A program made the position numbers and the translations under genes. DNA of 64,000 bases from Brevundimonas fontaquae (GTDB taxonomy: Bacteria; Pseudomonadota; Alphaproteobacteria; Caulobacterales; Caulobacteraceae): assembly GCF_017086445.1 (NCBI RefSeq), contig NZ_CP070968.1:2108001-2172000 (forward strand), in the 5' to 3' direction. The notes under the pieces are model-generated. The model was given only the letters and a program-made list of their open reading frames with translations, did not search any database and was not told where the DNA came from. Positions within the stretch are counted from its first letter, which is position 1. Each line of letters starts with the position of its first letter. Positions 46,702-55,776 of the stretch are shown piece after piece.

Positions 46702-46941
46702 TTAGTGCGGCTTCTCGGTCCAGCGCGCCTTGGCGTCGTCTTGCGTCAGGCTCAGATGGACGTGTTTGTCGTCAACCCGTTCGACCCAGCTCACCGGGAT
46801 CATGTGGTGCTTGAAGCCGCCGGCGAAATCCAGCTTCGCCAGTTCGATCTGGTCGCCCAGGACGTGATCGACCCGGCCCACGTGACCGCCGTCCGAGCCT
46901 ACGACTTCGAGGTGTTCCTTGATGAGCGAAACGTCGACCAT
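46702..46941 (-). CDS. DUF2171 family protein
   Basis: 79 residues. The pattern VDVSLIKEHLEVVGSDGGHVG, VDHVLGDQIELAKLD and HMIPVSWVERVDDKHVHL fits DUF2171, a PRC-barrel-like family found in alphaproteobacteria. Function is unknown; PRC barrels often bind RNA or scaffold complexes. ATG 46941 gives the family N-terminus, while a longer reading from 46983 does not. Confidence 0.82.
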   Translation of the reverse strand: MVDVSLIKEHLEVVGSDGGHVGRVDHVLGDQIELAKLDFAGGFKHHMIPVSWVERVDDKHVHLSLTQDDAKARWTEKPH

Positions 46942-47091
46942 GTGTATCTCCACGCGTTTGGTTTGTCTTGCCGATGAGAACACACCCAGCTTCTGACGGT
47001 TTCAAACGGCGACGCTTGTTCATGGCCTTGATGACAGGATTGGCCAGGACGCGGTAGAAGCCGGCGTTCACACGGAACCGGAACTCAAGAT

Positions 47092-48351
47092 ATGCGGCGG
47101 ATTGGATCAGGTCTGTTCGGCGTCCTCATGGCCTTGGCCCTGTCGGCGTGTGGAACCCTGGATCGCCCGACTGGACCCCTGCGGATCACCGACGGCACGC
47201 TCGTCAAGGCCGAAGACCCTCGCATCCGCGCCAGCGACGGCGCGCGCCTGCAGGCCTTCACCCAGGAAATCGGTCAGCGGCTTCGACCCGACAAACCAAC
47301 CTCGATCCTGGCGCTGTCCGGCGGCGGCGCAAACGGAGCCTACGGCGCCGGGCTGCTGGTCGGTTGGACCGAACAGGGCGATCGCCCTGCGTTCGACGTG
47401 GTCACCGGCGTCAGCACGGGGGCGCTTGCCGCTCCGTTCGCCTTTCTTGGATCGGATTGGGACGACGAACTTCAGCACGCCTACACCAGCGGCGCCGCCA
47501 GCAATCTGCTGAGCTGGCGCAGTTTCGCCGCCTTCCTGAACCCGAGCCTGTTCTCGTCGCAGGTCCTACGCAATCTGGTGGACGAGAACGTCACCCCTGA
47601 ACTGATGCAGGCTGTCGCGCGCGAACACGCCAAGGGCCGACGCCTGCTGGTGGCGACGACCGATCTGGACAGCGAGGAAACCGTCATCTGGGACATGGGC
47701 CTTCTGGCGACCCAGGGCGACGACAATGCCCGCGAGCTGTTCAAGGAGGTGCTGGTCGCCTCAGCCAGCATTCCCGGCGTCTTTCCCCCGGTTCTGATCG
47801 CCGGGCTTCAGGACGACGATAAGGTGGTACTGGAAATGCACGTCGACGGCGGCGTCAACACGCCGTTCCTGGCCATCCCTGAGGACCTGATGCTCTGGAC
47901 CCGCCCAAAGGACGAAGGCCGCGTCGGCGCCCTCTACGTGATCGTCAACGGTCAGGTCGGTCGCAACGACGGGGTCACGCCCGGCCGCCTGTCGGGGATC
48001 CTGGCGCGGACCTATGACAGCATGAGCAAAGCGTCGCTCCGCATCCATTTGGCGGTGACGGCGGCGTTCGCGCGGCGCAATGGGCTGAACATGGCGCTAT
48101 CGGCCATTCCAGACAATGTCGCCGCCTCCAGCCTGAAGTTCGATCAAGAGACCATGACGGCCATGTTCGAACTGGGTCGCCAGCGCGGACGCGGCGCCGA
48201 TGCCTGGACCCGGCTGGGCGAGCGCCCGGCGGACCAGCCCTTCATCCCCCAGACGACGATCTCGGAGTCTCAGGTGCCGGCTGTGCTGGCGCCCGAGCCC
48301 TCGGCCAAACCTCCGGCCGATGCGCCCCCCGCCGAAAAGCCCAAGGGGTAG
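47092..48351 (+). CDS. Patatin-like phospholipase, lipoprotein
   Basis: 419 residues. A lipoprotein signal with lipobox LALSAC lies at the N-terminus. The patatin domain has SGGGANGAYGAG (oxyanion hole), the nucleophile elbow GVSTGA, and the Asp of the dyad in HVDGGVNTPF. These enzymes hydrolyse acyl chains of phospholipids or related esters. The C-terminus is a Pro/Ala/Lys-rich tail of about 40 residues. A small DUF4169 gene follows after 2 bp. Confidence 0.87.
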   Translation: MRRIGSGLFGVLMALALSACGTLDRPTGPLRITDGTLVKAEDPRIRASDGARLQAFTQEIGQRLRPDKPTSILALSGGGANGAYGAGLLVGWTEQGDRPAFDVVTGVSTGALAAPFAFLGSDWDDELQHAYTSGAASNLLSWRSFAAFLNPSLFSSQVLRNLVDENVTPELMQAVAREHAKGRRLLVATTDLDSEETVIWDMGLLATQGDDNARELFKEVLVASASIPGVFPPVLIAGLQDDDKVVLEMHVDGGVNTPFLAIPEDLMLWTRPKDEGRVGALYVIVNGQVGRNDGVTPGRLSGILARTYDSMSKASLRIHLAVTAAFARRNGLNMALSAIPDNVAASSLKFDQETMTAMFELGRQRGRGADAWTRLGERPADQPFIPQTTISESQVPAVLAPEPSAKPPADAPPAEKPKG

Positions 48352-48353
48352 TC

Positions 48354-48542
48354 ATGGGCGAGATCATCAATCTGAACCGGGCGCGAAAGACCCGCGCCAG
48401 GGCCGACGACAAAGCGTTGGCCGCCGCCAACCGCTTGGCCCATGGACGCTCCAAGGCCGAGAAGACCCTGTCCGCTCTTGAGCGTCATCGCGCCGATAAG
48501 CAGTTGGACGGTCAGAAGCTGGAGCCGAAAAACGACGACTGA
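48354..48542 (+). CDS. DUF4169 family small protein
   Basis: 62 residues. EIINLNRARKTRARADDKALA and AANRLAHGRSKAEKTL match DUF4169, a short basic helical family typical of alphaproteobacteria. It follows the patatin gene by 2 bp and is probably co-transcribed. Role unknown. Confidence 0.8.
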   Translation: MGEIINLNRARKTRARADDKALAAANRLAHGRSKAEKTLSALERHRADKQLDGQKLEPKNDD

Positions 48543-48546
48543 CGGC

Positions 48547-49431
48547 TCAGGCCTTGGGCGCGCGGATGAGCATGACCTGCCCCGCCAGCACGAGCGCCAG
48601 TCCGATCAGGGCGCTCCAGCCGAAACGCGCCCCCTCGAAGAGCACAGACACCAGCATGGCGATGGGCGGCGTCAAAGCCGAGATGTAGCTGGCCAGGGCA
48701 TAGCCGCGTTGGCGCGCGATGGTGAAGTACAAGCCGAACGCGATCACCGACCCGAACAGCGAGAGATAAAGCAGCGACAGGACATAGTCCGGCGTCGGCT
48801 CAATCCGCCACGTCACGCCGGTCGCCATGCCGTACAGCGCCAACATGGCTGTGCCATAAGCCATCGCCCAGGACGTGGCGGCCATCACCGGCGCGCCCGC
48901 CTGCTGTCCCTTCCAGGCGAACCAGTTGCCGAGCGCCGAAGCCAATACGGCGGTCAGGGCGAAGAGGACGCCCAGCCCCGGATTGAGGCCGGCGCCCGCC
49001 GCCGTGATCTGGCCGTAGGACAAGACCCCGACGCCCATGACGCCCAGTATTGCGCCGATCCACGCCGCTGGCGCCGCCTTCTGGCCGCCAAGCAGCCGAA
49101 ACAGGATCAGGTTCACAAAGGCCAGGGCGGCGAAGATCACCGCGACCACAGCCGACGCCACCTGCCCTTCCGCGGCATAGACGAAGCCATAGCTGACCGC
49201 GAAGACGAAGGCGCCCTGTCCGATGGCGGCCAGATGCTGGCTGCGCGTCAGACGCAGCGGCCGTCGCGTCACGGCGCAGAAGGCGAACAGCACCGCCGAC
49301 GCCAGACCAAACCGCCAGACGATGGAGACGATGGAATCAACCGGCCCCAGCTGCAGGGTGATCGCATACCAGGTCGTGCCCCAGATCAGGGCGCAGATGG
49401 CGATCGCGACGATCGCAGAGGGGCGGCTCAA
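48547..49431 (-). CDS. EamA/DMT-family transporter
   Basis: 294 residues, ten transmembrane helices in two EamA repeats (for example AICALIWGTTWYAI at the start and LTPPIAMLVSVLFEGARF late in repeat 2). The family exports metabolites or amino acids; the substrate is unknown. TTG 49431 follows GGAG at 8 nt and starts just before the first helix. A longer reading to 49467 is less likely. Confidence 0.84.
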   Translation of the reverse strand: MSRPSAIVAIAICALIWGTTWYAITLQLGPVDSIVSIVWRFGLASAVLFAFCAVTRRPLRLTRSQHLAAIGQGAFVFAVSYGFVYAAEGQVASAVVAVIFAALAFVNLILFRLLGGQKAAPAAWIGAILGVMGVGVLSYGQITAAGAGLNPGLGVLFALTAVLASALGNWFAWKGQQAGAPVMAATSWAMAYGTAMLALYGMATGVTWRIEPTPDYVLSLLYLSLFGSVIAFGLYFTIARQRGYALASYISALTPPIAMLVSVLFEGARFGWSALIGLALVLAGQVMLIRAPKA

Positions 49432-49537
49432 GGGTTGATCTCCGGCGGTGGACGGCCCGCATAACACGCCCTAACGCCACGCGCCCTCACGTCTTGCGCC
49501 TGAGTGTGACACACTGGGCGCCTCGAAGGAGATCGCC

Positions 49538-49945
49538 ATGCGAAACGCCCCCCTCATCCTGCCCGCCACTCTGGTTTTGGCTGCCTGCGCCGCCACGCCG
49601 GACATGACGACCGGAACGACAGTCGTAAACGTGACCGCCACCTATCGCGAACGGATCATGCTGCCGCCCGGCCATGTCCTGACCGTTAGGGTTGAGGACG
49701 TCAGTCTGGCCGACGCTCCCGCCAAGGTTCTCGCCGAGACGCGAGAGCCGCTGAGCGGCGCCCCGCCCTATCGCGTCACCCTTGGCTTTCCCACGTCTCA
49801 GATCGATCCGCGCCACAGCTATGCTGCGCGCGCCGAAATCCGAGACGCGGCCGGCGCTCTGGTCTTCGTCACAGACACCCGCCACGCGGTCCTGACGAAC
49901 GGCGCGCCGGCCTCGACCGAGATCGTGCTGAAGTCGGCGCGTTGA
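49538..49945 (+). CDS. YbaY-family lipoprotein
   Basis: 135 residues with a lipobox (LVLAAC). The mature domain has the YbaY/YscW pattern TATYRERIMLPPGHVLTVRVEDVS, cut here by the display limit into its two strands (TATYRERIMLPPG and HVLTVRVEDVS), and ends in a second beta layer. These are outer-membrane-associated pilotin-like folds of unclear role. Good Shine-Dalgarno AAGGAG before the ATG. The stop overlaps the next start (TTGA). Confidence 0.83.
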   Translation: MRNAPLILPATLVLAACAATPDMTTGTTVVNVTATYRERIMLPPGHVLTVRVEDVSLADAPAKVLAETREPLSGAPPYRVTLGFPTSQIDPRHSYAARAEIRDAAGALVFVTDTRHAVLTNGAPASTEIVLKSAR

Positions 49946-50166
49946 GCAGCCTCAGCAAACGTTCGGTCGCGCTCGCCGGCCATGCAACGTCGGTGGCGCT
50001 GGAGCCCGAATTCTGGGCCGTGCTGGACCGGATCGCGGCTGCCCGCAGCCTCAGCAAGGCGCAGCTTCTGGCTGAAATCGACGCCGGTCGCGGCCGACGC
50101 CCCCTCGCCTCCGCCTGTCGCCTGCTGGCGCTGGACTGGGTGGCGGATCATGGAAGACCGGCGTAG
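49942..50166 (+). CDS. Ribbon-helix-helix (RHH_4) protein
   Basis: 74 residues. KRSVALAGHATSVALEPEFW, RIAAARSLSKAQLLAEID and PLASACRLLALD match the RHH_4 family, short DNA-binding-like proteins found across alphaproteobacteria. The TTG start overlaps the YbaY TGA, so it is translationally coupled. A regulatory role is inferred from the fold only. Confidence 0.8.
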   Translation: MSSLSKRSVALAGHATSVALEPEFWAVLDRIAAARSLSKAQLLAEIDAGRGRRPLASACRLLALDWVADHGRPA

Positions 50167-50190
50167 CTTCGATCCAACGGAGACCTGATC

Positions 50191-50910
50191 ATGTCCGACA
50201 ATCGTCTGCTTCCAGCCGCCGTGGTCGGCGGTCTTCTGGCTGTCGGCTTCATCGGCGCCGGCGCCCTTATCGGTCAGGGCGTCATTCACGCGCGCGCCGG
50301 CGACCGCACCGTGACGGTGCGCGGCCTGTCCGAACGCAATGTAAAAGCGGACCTCGCCGTCCTGCCGCTACGCTTCACGGCCTCGGGCGATGTCCTTTCG
50401 GAAGTTCAAACCAAGATCGACAGCGATCTGGCGCTGGTCCGCCGCTTCCTCACCGCCCAGGGCTACCCTGCCCAGGCCATCGAATTGGGCCGGTTGGAGG
50501 TGGCCGACACCCGGTCGCGAGAATACGCCGCCCAGAACGGCGGTCCACGCTTCATCCTGGCTCAGACGGTGATCGTGCGGACCAACGATGTCGCCCGAGT
50601 TCAGGCAACGACGCGACTGCTCAACGATCTGGTGCGTCAGGACGTGGTGCTGCAGGACTTCCAGGGTCCGTCCTATATCTTCACCAATTTGAACGACGTG
50701 CGCCCGCAAATGATCGCCGAGGGCACAGCGGCGGCGCGCACCGGGGCGGAACAGTTCGCCAAGGACAGCGGAACGCCCTTGGGCTCGATCCGTCAGGCCA
50801 CCCAGGGCTCGTTCGAAATCCTGCCGCGCGATGGCGCAGCCGGCGACGAAGCCGCCTCCATCGACAAGAAGATCCGGGTCGTTACGACCATCACCTATAG
50901 TCTGAAGTAG
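50191..50910 (+). CDS. SIMPL-domain (DUF541) periplasmic protein
   Basis: 239 residues. A single N-terminal transmembrane helix (AAVVGGLLAVGFIGAGALI) anchors a SIMPL domain: TVTVRGLSERNVKADLAVLP at the start, QDVVLQDFQGPSYIFTNLND in the middle, and VVTTITYSLK at the end. Homologues are envelope proteins linked to oxidative stress. It overlaps the tail of the small membrane-protein gene on the other strand. Confidence 0.85.
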   Translation: MSDNRLLPAAVVGGLLAVGFIGAGALIGQGVIHARAGDRTVTVRGLSERNVKADLAVLPLRFTASGDVLSEVQTKIDSDLALVRRFLTAQGYPAQAIELGRLEVADTRSREYAAQNGGPRFILAQTVIVRTNDVARVQATTRLLNDLVRQDVVLQDFQGPSYIFTNLNDVRPQMIAEGTAAARTGAEQFAKDSGTPLGSIRQATQGSFEILPRDGAAGDEAASIDKKIRVVTTITYSLK

Positions 50911-51118
50911 TCTTGGGCGGTCCGGCGTCGGAGGATTGCGGTTGCCCGATGAAATCGACGTCGGCGTGCGGATCTTGACCCATCTCGACCAACACGACCC
51001 AGACGGTCAGGATCACGAACATTCCGACCATGCCCAGAACGAAGGCCCACCACCCGGCCTTCTTGCCGCGTGGTTTGCGGTGTGACGCCGCGTCCCTTTT
51101 GTCAGTGTTCTGCTGCAT
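50891..51118 (-). CDS. Small single-pass membrane protein, unknown
   Basis: 75 residues: a basic N-terminus (RKPRGKKAG), one helix (WWAFVLGMVGMFVILTVWVV), and an acidic outer tail with QDPHADVDF. Codon use is like the neighbours and the topology is coherent, so I think it is real. No family is recognised. The 3' ends of this gene and the SIMPL gene overlap by 20 bp. Confidence 0.6.
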   Translation of the reverse strand: MQQNTDKRDAASHRKPRGKKAGWWAFVLGMVGMFVILTVWVVLVEMGQDPHADVDFIGQPQSSDAGPPKTTSDYR

Positions 51119-51243
51119 CGCACCTAGGAACCGGCCGTCGATCCGCCGGGTTCCGAGGTATCATTGTGGCGGCGGCCCTGACATTGCCGTGCGGTCCCCT
51201 TATGTTCCGATTTCGAATCTGACTGACGGATGTTTCTGCGCCT

Positions 51244-53598
51244 GTGACCGACCTTCCCGCCCCCCGTATTTCCGACCTGGCGCGAGCCCGCGCGCCCGAG
51301 GGCGAGGCGTCGAATGACTATCTGAGAGGGCTGAACCCGGAGCAGCGCGAGGCGGTCGAGACGACCGAGGGGCCGGTTCTGGTTTTGGCGGGCGCGGGCA
51401 CGGGCAAGACTCGCGTCCTGACGACACGGCTGGCGCACATCTTGGCGACGGGCCGGGCCAAGCCGTGGGAGATGCTGGCCGTCACCTTCACCAACAAGGC
51501 CGCGCGCGAAATGCGCGAACGGATCACCCATCTGATCGGCCCGTCCGCCGAAGGGCTGCGCTGGCTGGGCACCTTCCACTCCATCGCCGCCCAGATCTTG
51601 CGTCGCCACGCCGAACTTGTCGGCCTGAAATCCAGCTTCACCATCCTGGACACCGACGACCAAGAACGGGTGCTGAAACAGCTGCTGGAAGCGGCCAACA
51701 TCGACACCAAACGCTGGACGCCCAAGTCGCTGTCTGGCCTGATCGACCACTGGAAGAACCGCGGCTGGACGCCGGACAAGCTGCCGCCCGGCGAGGACTT
51801 CGCCAACGGCAAGGGTCAGGGTCTGTACGCCGCCTATCAGGCGCGTTTGCGCAGCCTGAACGCCTGCGACTTCGGCGATCTGCTGCTGCACAACATCACC
51901 ATCCTGTCGCAGCATGCGGACCTGGCTGAGGAATATCGCCGTCGGTTCCGATACATCCTGGTGGACGAATATCAGGACACCAACGTCGCCCAGTATCTGT
52001 GGCTTCGGCTCCTAACCGCCTCCACCGGCAACGTCTGCTGCGTCGGCGACGATGATCAGTCGATCTATGGCTGGCGCGGGGCCGAGGTGGACAACATCCT
52101 GCGGTTCGAGCGGGACTTTCCCGGCGCCAAGATCGTCAAGCTGGAGCGGAACTATCGCTCGACCAGTCATATCCTGGGCGCGGCGTCCGGCCTGATCGCG
52201 GCCAACCGCGACCGGCTGGGCAAGACCCTTTGGACTGAGGACGACAGCGGCGACAAGGTACGCGTACGCGGCGTCTGGGACGGCGAGGCCGAGGCCCGGC
52301 TGATCGCCGACGAGATCGAGACCGCCCGCCGTCCCCACGCCGGCGAACCGGGCCTGAAATACAAGGACATGGCCATTCTGGTCCGAGCCTCATTCCAGAT
52401 GCGCGCCTTTGAAGAACGGCTCGTCATGCTGGCCATCCCCTACACCGTCATCGGCGGGCCGCGCTTCTTCGAGCGCGCCGAAATCCGCGACGCCCACGCC
52501 TATCTGCGCCTGATCCTGTCGGAAGATGACGACCTCGCCTTCGAGCGGATCGTCAATGTGCCCAAGCGCGGCATCGGCGACACCAGCGTGCAGAAAATCC
52601 TGCAACTGGCGCGCCAGCACGACCTGTCGGCCCTCACAGCCGTGCGGGGCCTGATCAATACCGACGAGCTTCAGGCCCGCACCCGCACCGCCCTGTCCAA
52701 CTTCGTGCGCGATATCGACCGCTGGCGCCAACTGTCCGAGACCACGCCCCACTGGCAGGTCATGGAGACGGTGCTGGAGGAGAGCGGCTATACCGACATG
52801 CAGAAGGCCGACCGCACCAGCGGCCAAACCCGCCTGGAAAACCTGAAGGAACTGACCCAGTCGATGCAGCAGTTTGAGACGCTGCAAGCCTATCTGGAGC
52901 ACGTCTCTCTGGTTATGGATCTAGAGCGCGCGACCAGCGATGATCCCAATGGCGATGGGGCGGTGCAGATCATGACCCTGCACGGCGCCAAGGGTCTGGA
53001 GTTTCCGCTGGTCTTCCTGCCCGGCTGGGAGGAAGGCGTTTTCCCCAGCCAGCGCAGCATCGACGAAAAGGGCGAGAAGGGTCTCGAGGAGGAACGCCGC
53101 CTGGCCTATGTCGGCGTCACCCGCGCCAAGCAGGACGCCCGCATCTCCTTCGCCGCCAACCGGTTGGTCTATGGCCGCTGGACCTCGCAACTGCCCAGTC
53201 GCTTCGTCGACGAACTGCCCATCGCCCACGTCGATCCCCAGTCCGACACCGGCTATTACGGCGCTTCGTCCGGCATGAAGGAGGCCAAGAGCCGCTGGGA
53301 CGACGCGCCATCGTTCGGCAGCGGCTATTCCTCCCCCGGCTGGAAACGCGCCCAATCCTTCACCGCCGCTCAGACGCCAGCCAAGCTTCCGGCGCGCAAG
53401 GCCGTCATCGAAGGCGACGGCCGCCTGATCGCCACCGCCGACCCCAAATCCAGCTCAGGTTGGAAAAAGGGCGAACGCGTCTTCCACCAGAAGTTCGGCT
53501 ACGGAAACGTGCGTGTCATCGAAGGTAACAAGCTGCTGGTCGAGTTCGAAAAGGCCGGGGAAAAGCGCGTGATCGACAGCTTTGTCGAGAAGGCCTAA
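51244..53598 (+). CDS. uvrD: ATP-dependent DNA helicase UvrD/PcrA family
   Basis: 784 residues, SF1A helicase for excision and mismatch repair. Motif I is AGAGTGKT (about 49-56), motif II VDEYQDTN, motif III QSIYGWRGA, motif V TLHGAKGLEF and motif VI YVGVTRAK. The C-terminal tail ends in the UvrD/PcrA KVxHxxFGxGxV-like element (RVFHQKFGYGNVRVIE). The start is GTG 51244. No closer ATG gives a complete N-terminus. Confidence 0.92.
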   Translation: MTDLPAPRISDLARARAPEGEASNDYLRGLNPEQREAVETTEGPVLVLAGAGTGKTRVLTTRLAHILATGRAKPWEMLAVTFTNKAAREMRERITHLIGPSAEGLRWLGTFHSIAAQILRRHAELVGLKSSFTILDTDDQERVLKQLLEAANIDTKRWTPKSLSGLIDHWKNRGWTPDKLPPGEDFANGKGQGLYAAYQARLRSLNACDFGDLLLHNITILSQHADLAEEYRRRFRYILVDEYQDTNVAQYLWLRLLTASTGNVCCVGDDDQSIYGWRGAEVDNILRFERDFPGAKIVKLERNYRSTSHILGAASGLIAANRDRLGKTLWTEDDSGDKVRVRGVWDGEAEARLIADEIETARRPHAGEPGLKYKDMAILVRASFQMRAFEERLVMLAIPYTVIGGPRFFERAEIRDAHAYLRLILSEDDDLAFERIVNVPKRGIGDTSVQKILQLARQHDLSALTAVRGLINTDELQARTRTALSNFVRDIDRWRQLSETTPHWQVMETVLEESGYTDMQKADRTSGQTRLENLKELTQSMQQFETLQAYLEHVSLVMDLERATSDDPNGDGAVQIMTLHGAKGLEFPLVFLPGWEEGVFPSQRSIDEKGEKGLEEERRLAYVGVTRAKQDARISFAANRLVYGRWTSQLPSRFVDELPIAHVDPQSDTGYYGASSGMKEAKSRWDDAPSFGSGYSSPGWKRAQSFTAAQTPAKLPARKAVIEGDGRLIATADPKSSSGWKKGERVFHQKFGYGNVRVIEGNKLLVEFEKAGEKRVIDSFVEKA

Positions 53599-53631
53599 GC
53601 CGGCGCTCTGACCCAATGAACGGAGCCAAAG

Positions 53632-53814
53632 ATGGCGGGCCTCAAGGATAAGCGCGGCTTCATCGACAAGGATCGGATCGATCTGTCGGAACGTCAGTCG
53701 GTCGAATACTGGATGAAACGCTGGGGCGTGACCAAGGACCAGATCACCGCCGCGCACCGCAAGGTTGGGCGCATGACCAAGGATATCGCGGCGGAATTGG
53801 GCAAGAAGCGCTGA
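53632..53814 (+). CDS. DUF3606 family small protein
   Basis: 60 residues. DRIDLSERQSVEYWMKRWGV followed by KDQITAAHRKVG fits DUF3606, a short family often linked to stress in alphaproteobacteria and Bacteroidetes. Role unknown. It follows uvrD by 33 bp and ends at a strong terminator. Confidence 0.82.
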   Translation: MAGLKDKRGFIDKDRIDLSERQSVEYWMKRWGVTKDQITAAHRKVGRMTKDIAAELGKKR

Positions 53815-53834
53815 CGCCGCCTGCCTGAAACGAG

Positions 53835-53867
53835 AAACGGCCCCGGAGCACTCCGGGGCCGTTTCGG
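53835..53867. terminator. Terminator between DUF3606 and lpdA
   Basis: A perfect 13-bp stem (AAACGGCCCCGGA with TCCGGGGCCGTTT) and a GCAC loop, followed by a T-rich stretch on the plus strand. It serves convergent genes. Confidence 0.75.
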
Positions 53868-53875
53868 TTTCTGGC

Positions 53876-55282
53876 TTAGATGTGGATCACACGCCCATAG
53901 GCGTCCAGCGCCGCTTCGTGCATGGCCTCCGACATGGTCGGATGCGGATAGACGATCCCGTGGATGTCTTCTTCCGTGGCCTCCATGGTGATGGCGGTGA
54001 CATAGCCCTGGATCATTTCGGTGACCTCGTGGCCGATCATGTGGGCGCCGATCAGGGCGCCGGTCTTGGCGTCGAAGATCACCTTGACGAAGCCGTCGGT
54101 GTCGCCCGAGGCGATCGCCTTTCCGTTCACGCGGAACGGGAAGCGGCCGATCTTGACGTCGCGCTTCTCGGCGCGCGCAGCCTGTTCGGTGACACCGACC
54201 GAGGCGACCTGCGGCTGGGCATAGGTACAGCCGGCGATAGGTGAATGGACGTTGGGCGTCTTGTAGCCGGCGATATGTTCGGCGGCGTGGATGCCTTCGT
54301 GCGACGCCTTGTGCGCCAGCCAGGGCGCGCCAGCGCAGTCGCCAATGGCGTACAGGCCCTTGACGTTGGTCTGGCAGTGGCCGTCGATCTTGACGTGGCC
54401 GCGGTCCATTTCCAGACCCAGTTCTTCCAGGCCGATGCCGTCGGTATTGGCGGTGATGCCGACGGCCGAGATGCAGACCTCGGCCTCCAGGGTCTCCGCC
54501 TTGCCGCCGATCTCCACGGCGACCTTCACGCCCTTGGCGTCCTTGCTCACCTTGGTGACCTTGGCGCCCAGCTTGAACTTCATGCCGCGCTTTTCGAACG
54601 ACTTCTGAGCGGCTTTGGAGACCTCTTCGTCCTCGACCGGCATGATGCGATCCACCGCCTCGACCACAGTCACGTCGCAGCCCAGAGCGCGGTAGAAGCT
54701 GCCGAATTCGATGCCTATGGCGCCCGAACCGATCACGACGATCGACTTGGGCATGAATTTCGGCGCCATGGCCTCGCGATAGGCCCAAATGCGATCGCCG
54801 TCGGCTTCCAGCCCGATCTGCGGCAGGGCGCGAGCGCGGGCGCCGACAGCCAGCATGACGGACTTAGCTTCCAAAACGCGCGAACCGCCTGCTTTCATAG
54901 CGACCACGACCTTTGGCGGGGCGGCGCCCTTCTCCAGCTTGGCCGAACCCTCGATAACCTCGATCTTGTTCTTCTTCATCAGGAAGCCGACGCCCTGATT
55001 CAGTTGTTTGGCCACGCCACGCGAGCGCTGGATGATGGCGTCGAAGTCGAACGACGCGCCGGACGCCGAAAGGCCGTACTCCTTCAGATGGCTCAGGCTC
55101 TCGAACTTTTCGCCCGACTTCAGCAGGGCCTTGGTCGGGATGCAGCCCCAGTTCAGGCAAATGCCGCCCAGGTTCTCGCGCTCGACGATGGCGACCTTCA
55201 AACCCAACTGGCTGGCGCGAATGGCCGCGACATAACCGCCGGGGCCCGAGCCGATGACGACGAGATCGAATTCAGCAGCCAT
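53876..55282 (-). CDS. lpdA: Dihydrolipoyl dehydrogenase (E3)
   Basis: 468 residues, FAD flavoprotein that reoxidises dihydrolipoamide in the pyruvate dehydrogenase complex. The FAD site GSGPGGYVAA (11-20), the redox disulfide Cys42/Cys47 in GICLNWGCIPTK, the NAD loop GSGAIGIEFGSF and the C-terminal His/Glu pair in HPTMSEAMHE are all visible. It is the last gene of the pdh operon; its ATG overlaps the gpx stop (TAATG). Confidence 0.95.
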   Translation of the reverse strand: MAAEFDLVVIGSGPGGYVAAIRASQLGLKVAIVERENLGGICLNWGCIPTKALLKSGEKFESLSHLKEYGLSASGASFDFDAIIQRSRGVAKQLNQGVGFLMKKNKIEVIEGSAKLEKGAAPPKVVVAMKAGGSRVLEAKSVMLAVGARARALPQIGLEADGDRIWAYREAMAPKFMPKSIVVIGSGAIGIEFGSFYRALGCDVTVVEAVDRIMPVEDEEVSKAAQKSFEKRGMKFKLGAKVTKVSKDAKGVKVAVEIGGKAETLEAEVCISAVGITANTDGIGLEELGLEMDRGHVKIDGHCQTNVKGLYAIGDCAGAPWLAHKASHEGIHAAEHIAGYKTPNVHSPIAGCTYAQPQVASVGVTEQAARAEKRDVKIGRFPFRVNGKAIASGDTDGFVKVIFDAKTGALIGAHMIGHEVTEMIQGYVTAITMEATEEDIHGIVYPHPTMSEAMHEAALDAYGRVIHI

Positions 55283-55761
55283 TAGATCAACTTCTCGATG
55301 TCGGCCTTGATGGCCTCGGGTTCAGTCTGCGGGGCATAGCGGGCGACCACCCTGCCCTCGCGGTCGGTCAGGAACTTGGTGAAGTTCCACTTGATGGCTT
55401 TGGAGCCCAGGAAGCCGCGCTTCTGTTCGGTCAGCCAGGCGTAAAGCGGGTGTCGGTTCGGTCCATTGACCTCCACCTTGTCGAAGAGGGGAAAGGTCAC
55501 GTCGAAACTGGTGGCGCAGAAGGCGGCGATTTCCGCCGCCTTGCCCGGTTCCTGCTCGCCGAACTGGTTGCAGGGAAAGCCCAACACCTCGAACGGCTGA
55601 TCAGCGAACGCCCGGTGCAGCTTTTCCAGACCGTCGTATTGGCCGGTGAAGCCGCACTTGGACGCTGTGTTCACGATCAGCAACGCCTGACCGCGAAAGC
55701 GATCGAGCGAAACGTCCGTGCCGTCGATGGCGCGGGCGGAGAAGTCATAGACCGAGGTCAT
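55282..55761 (-). CDS. Glutathione peroxidase family protein (Cys type)
   Basis: 159 residues, thioredoxin-fold peroxidase. The active site is NTASKCGFT with cysteine at residue 36 in place of selenocysteine; Gln and Trp of the catalytic group lie in GFPCNQFGEQEPG and IKWNFTKF. Cys-type members usually use thioredoxin rather than glutathione. It sits inside the pyruvate dehydrogenase operon between pdhC and lpdA. Confidence 0.9.
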   Translation of the reverse strand: MTSVYDFSARAIDGTDVSLDRFRGQALLIVNTASKCGFTGQYDGLEKLHRAFADQPFEVLGFPCNQFGEQEPGKAAEIAAFCATSFDVTFPLFDKVEVNGPNRHPLYAWLTEQKRGFLGSKAIKWNFTKFLTDREGRVVARYAPQTEPEAIKADIEKLI

Positions 55762-55776
55762 GACCTCACCCTCCCC

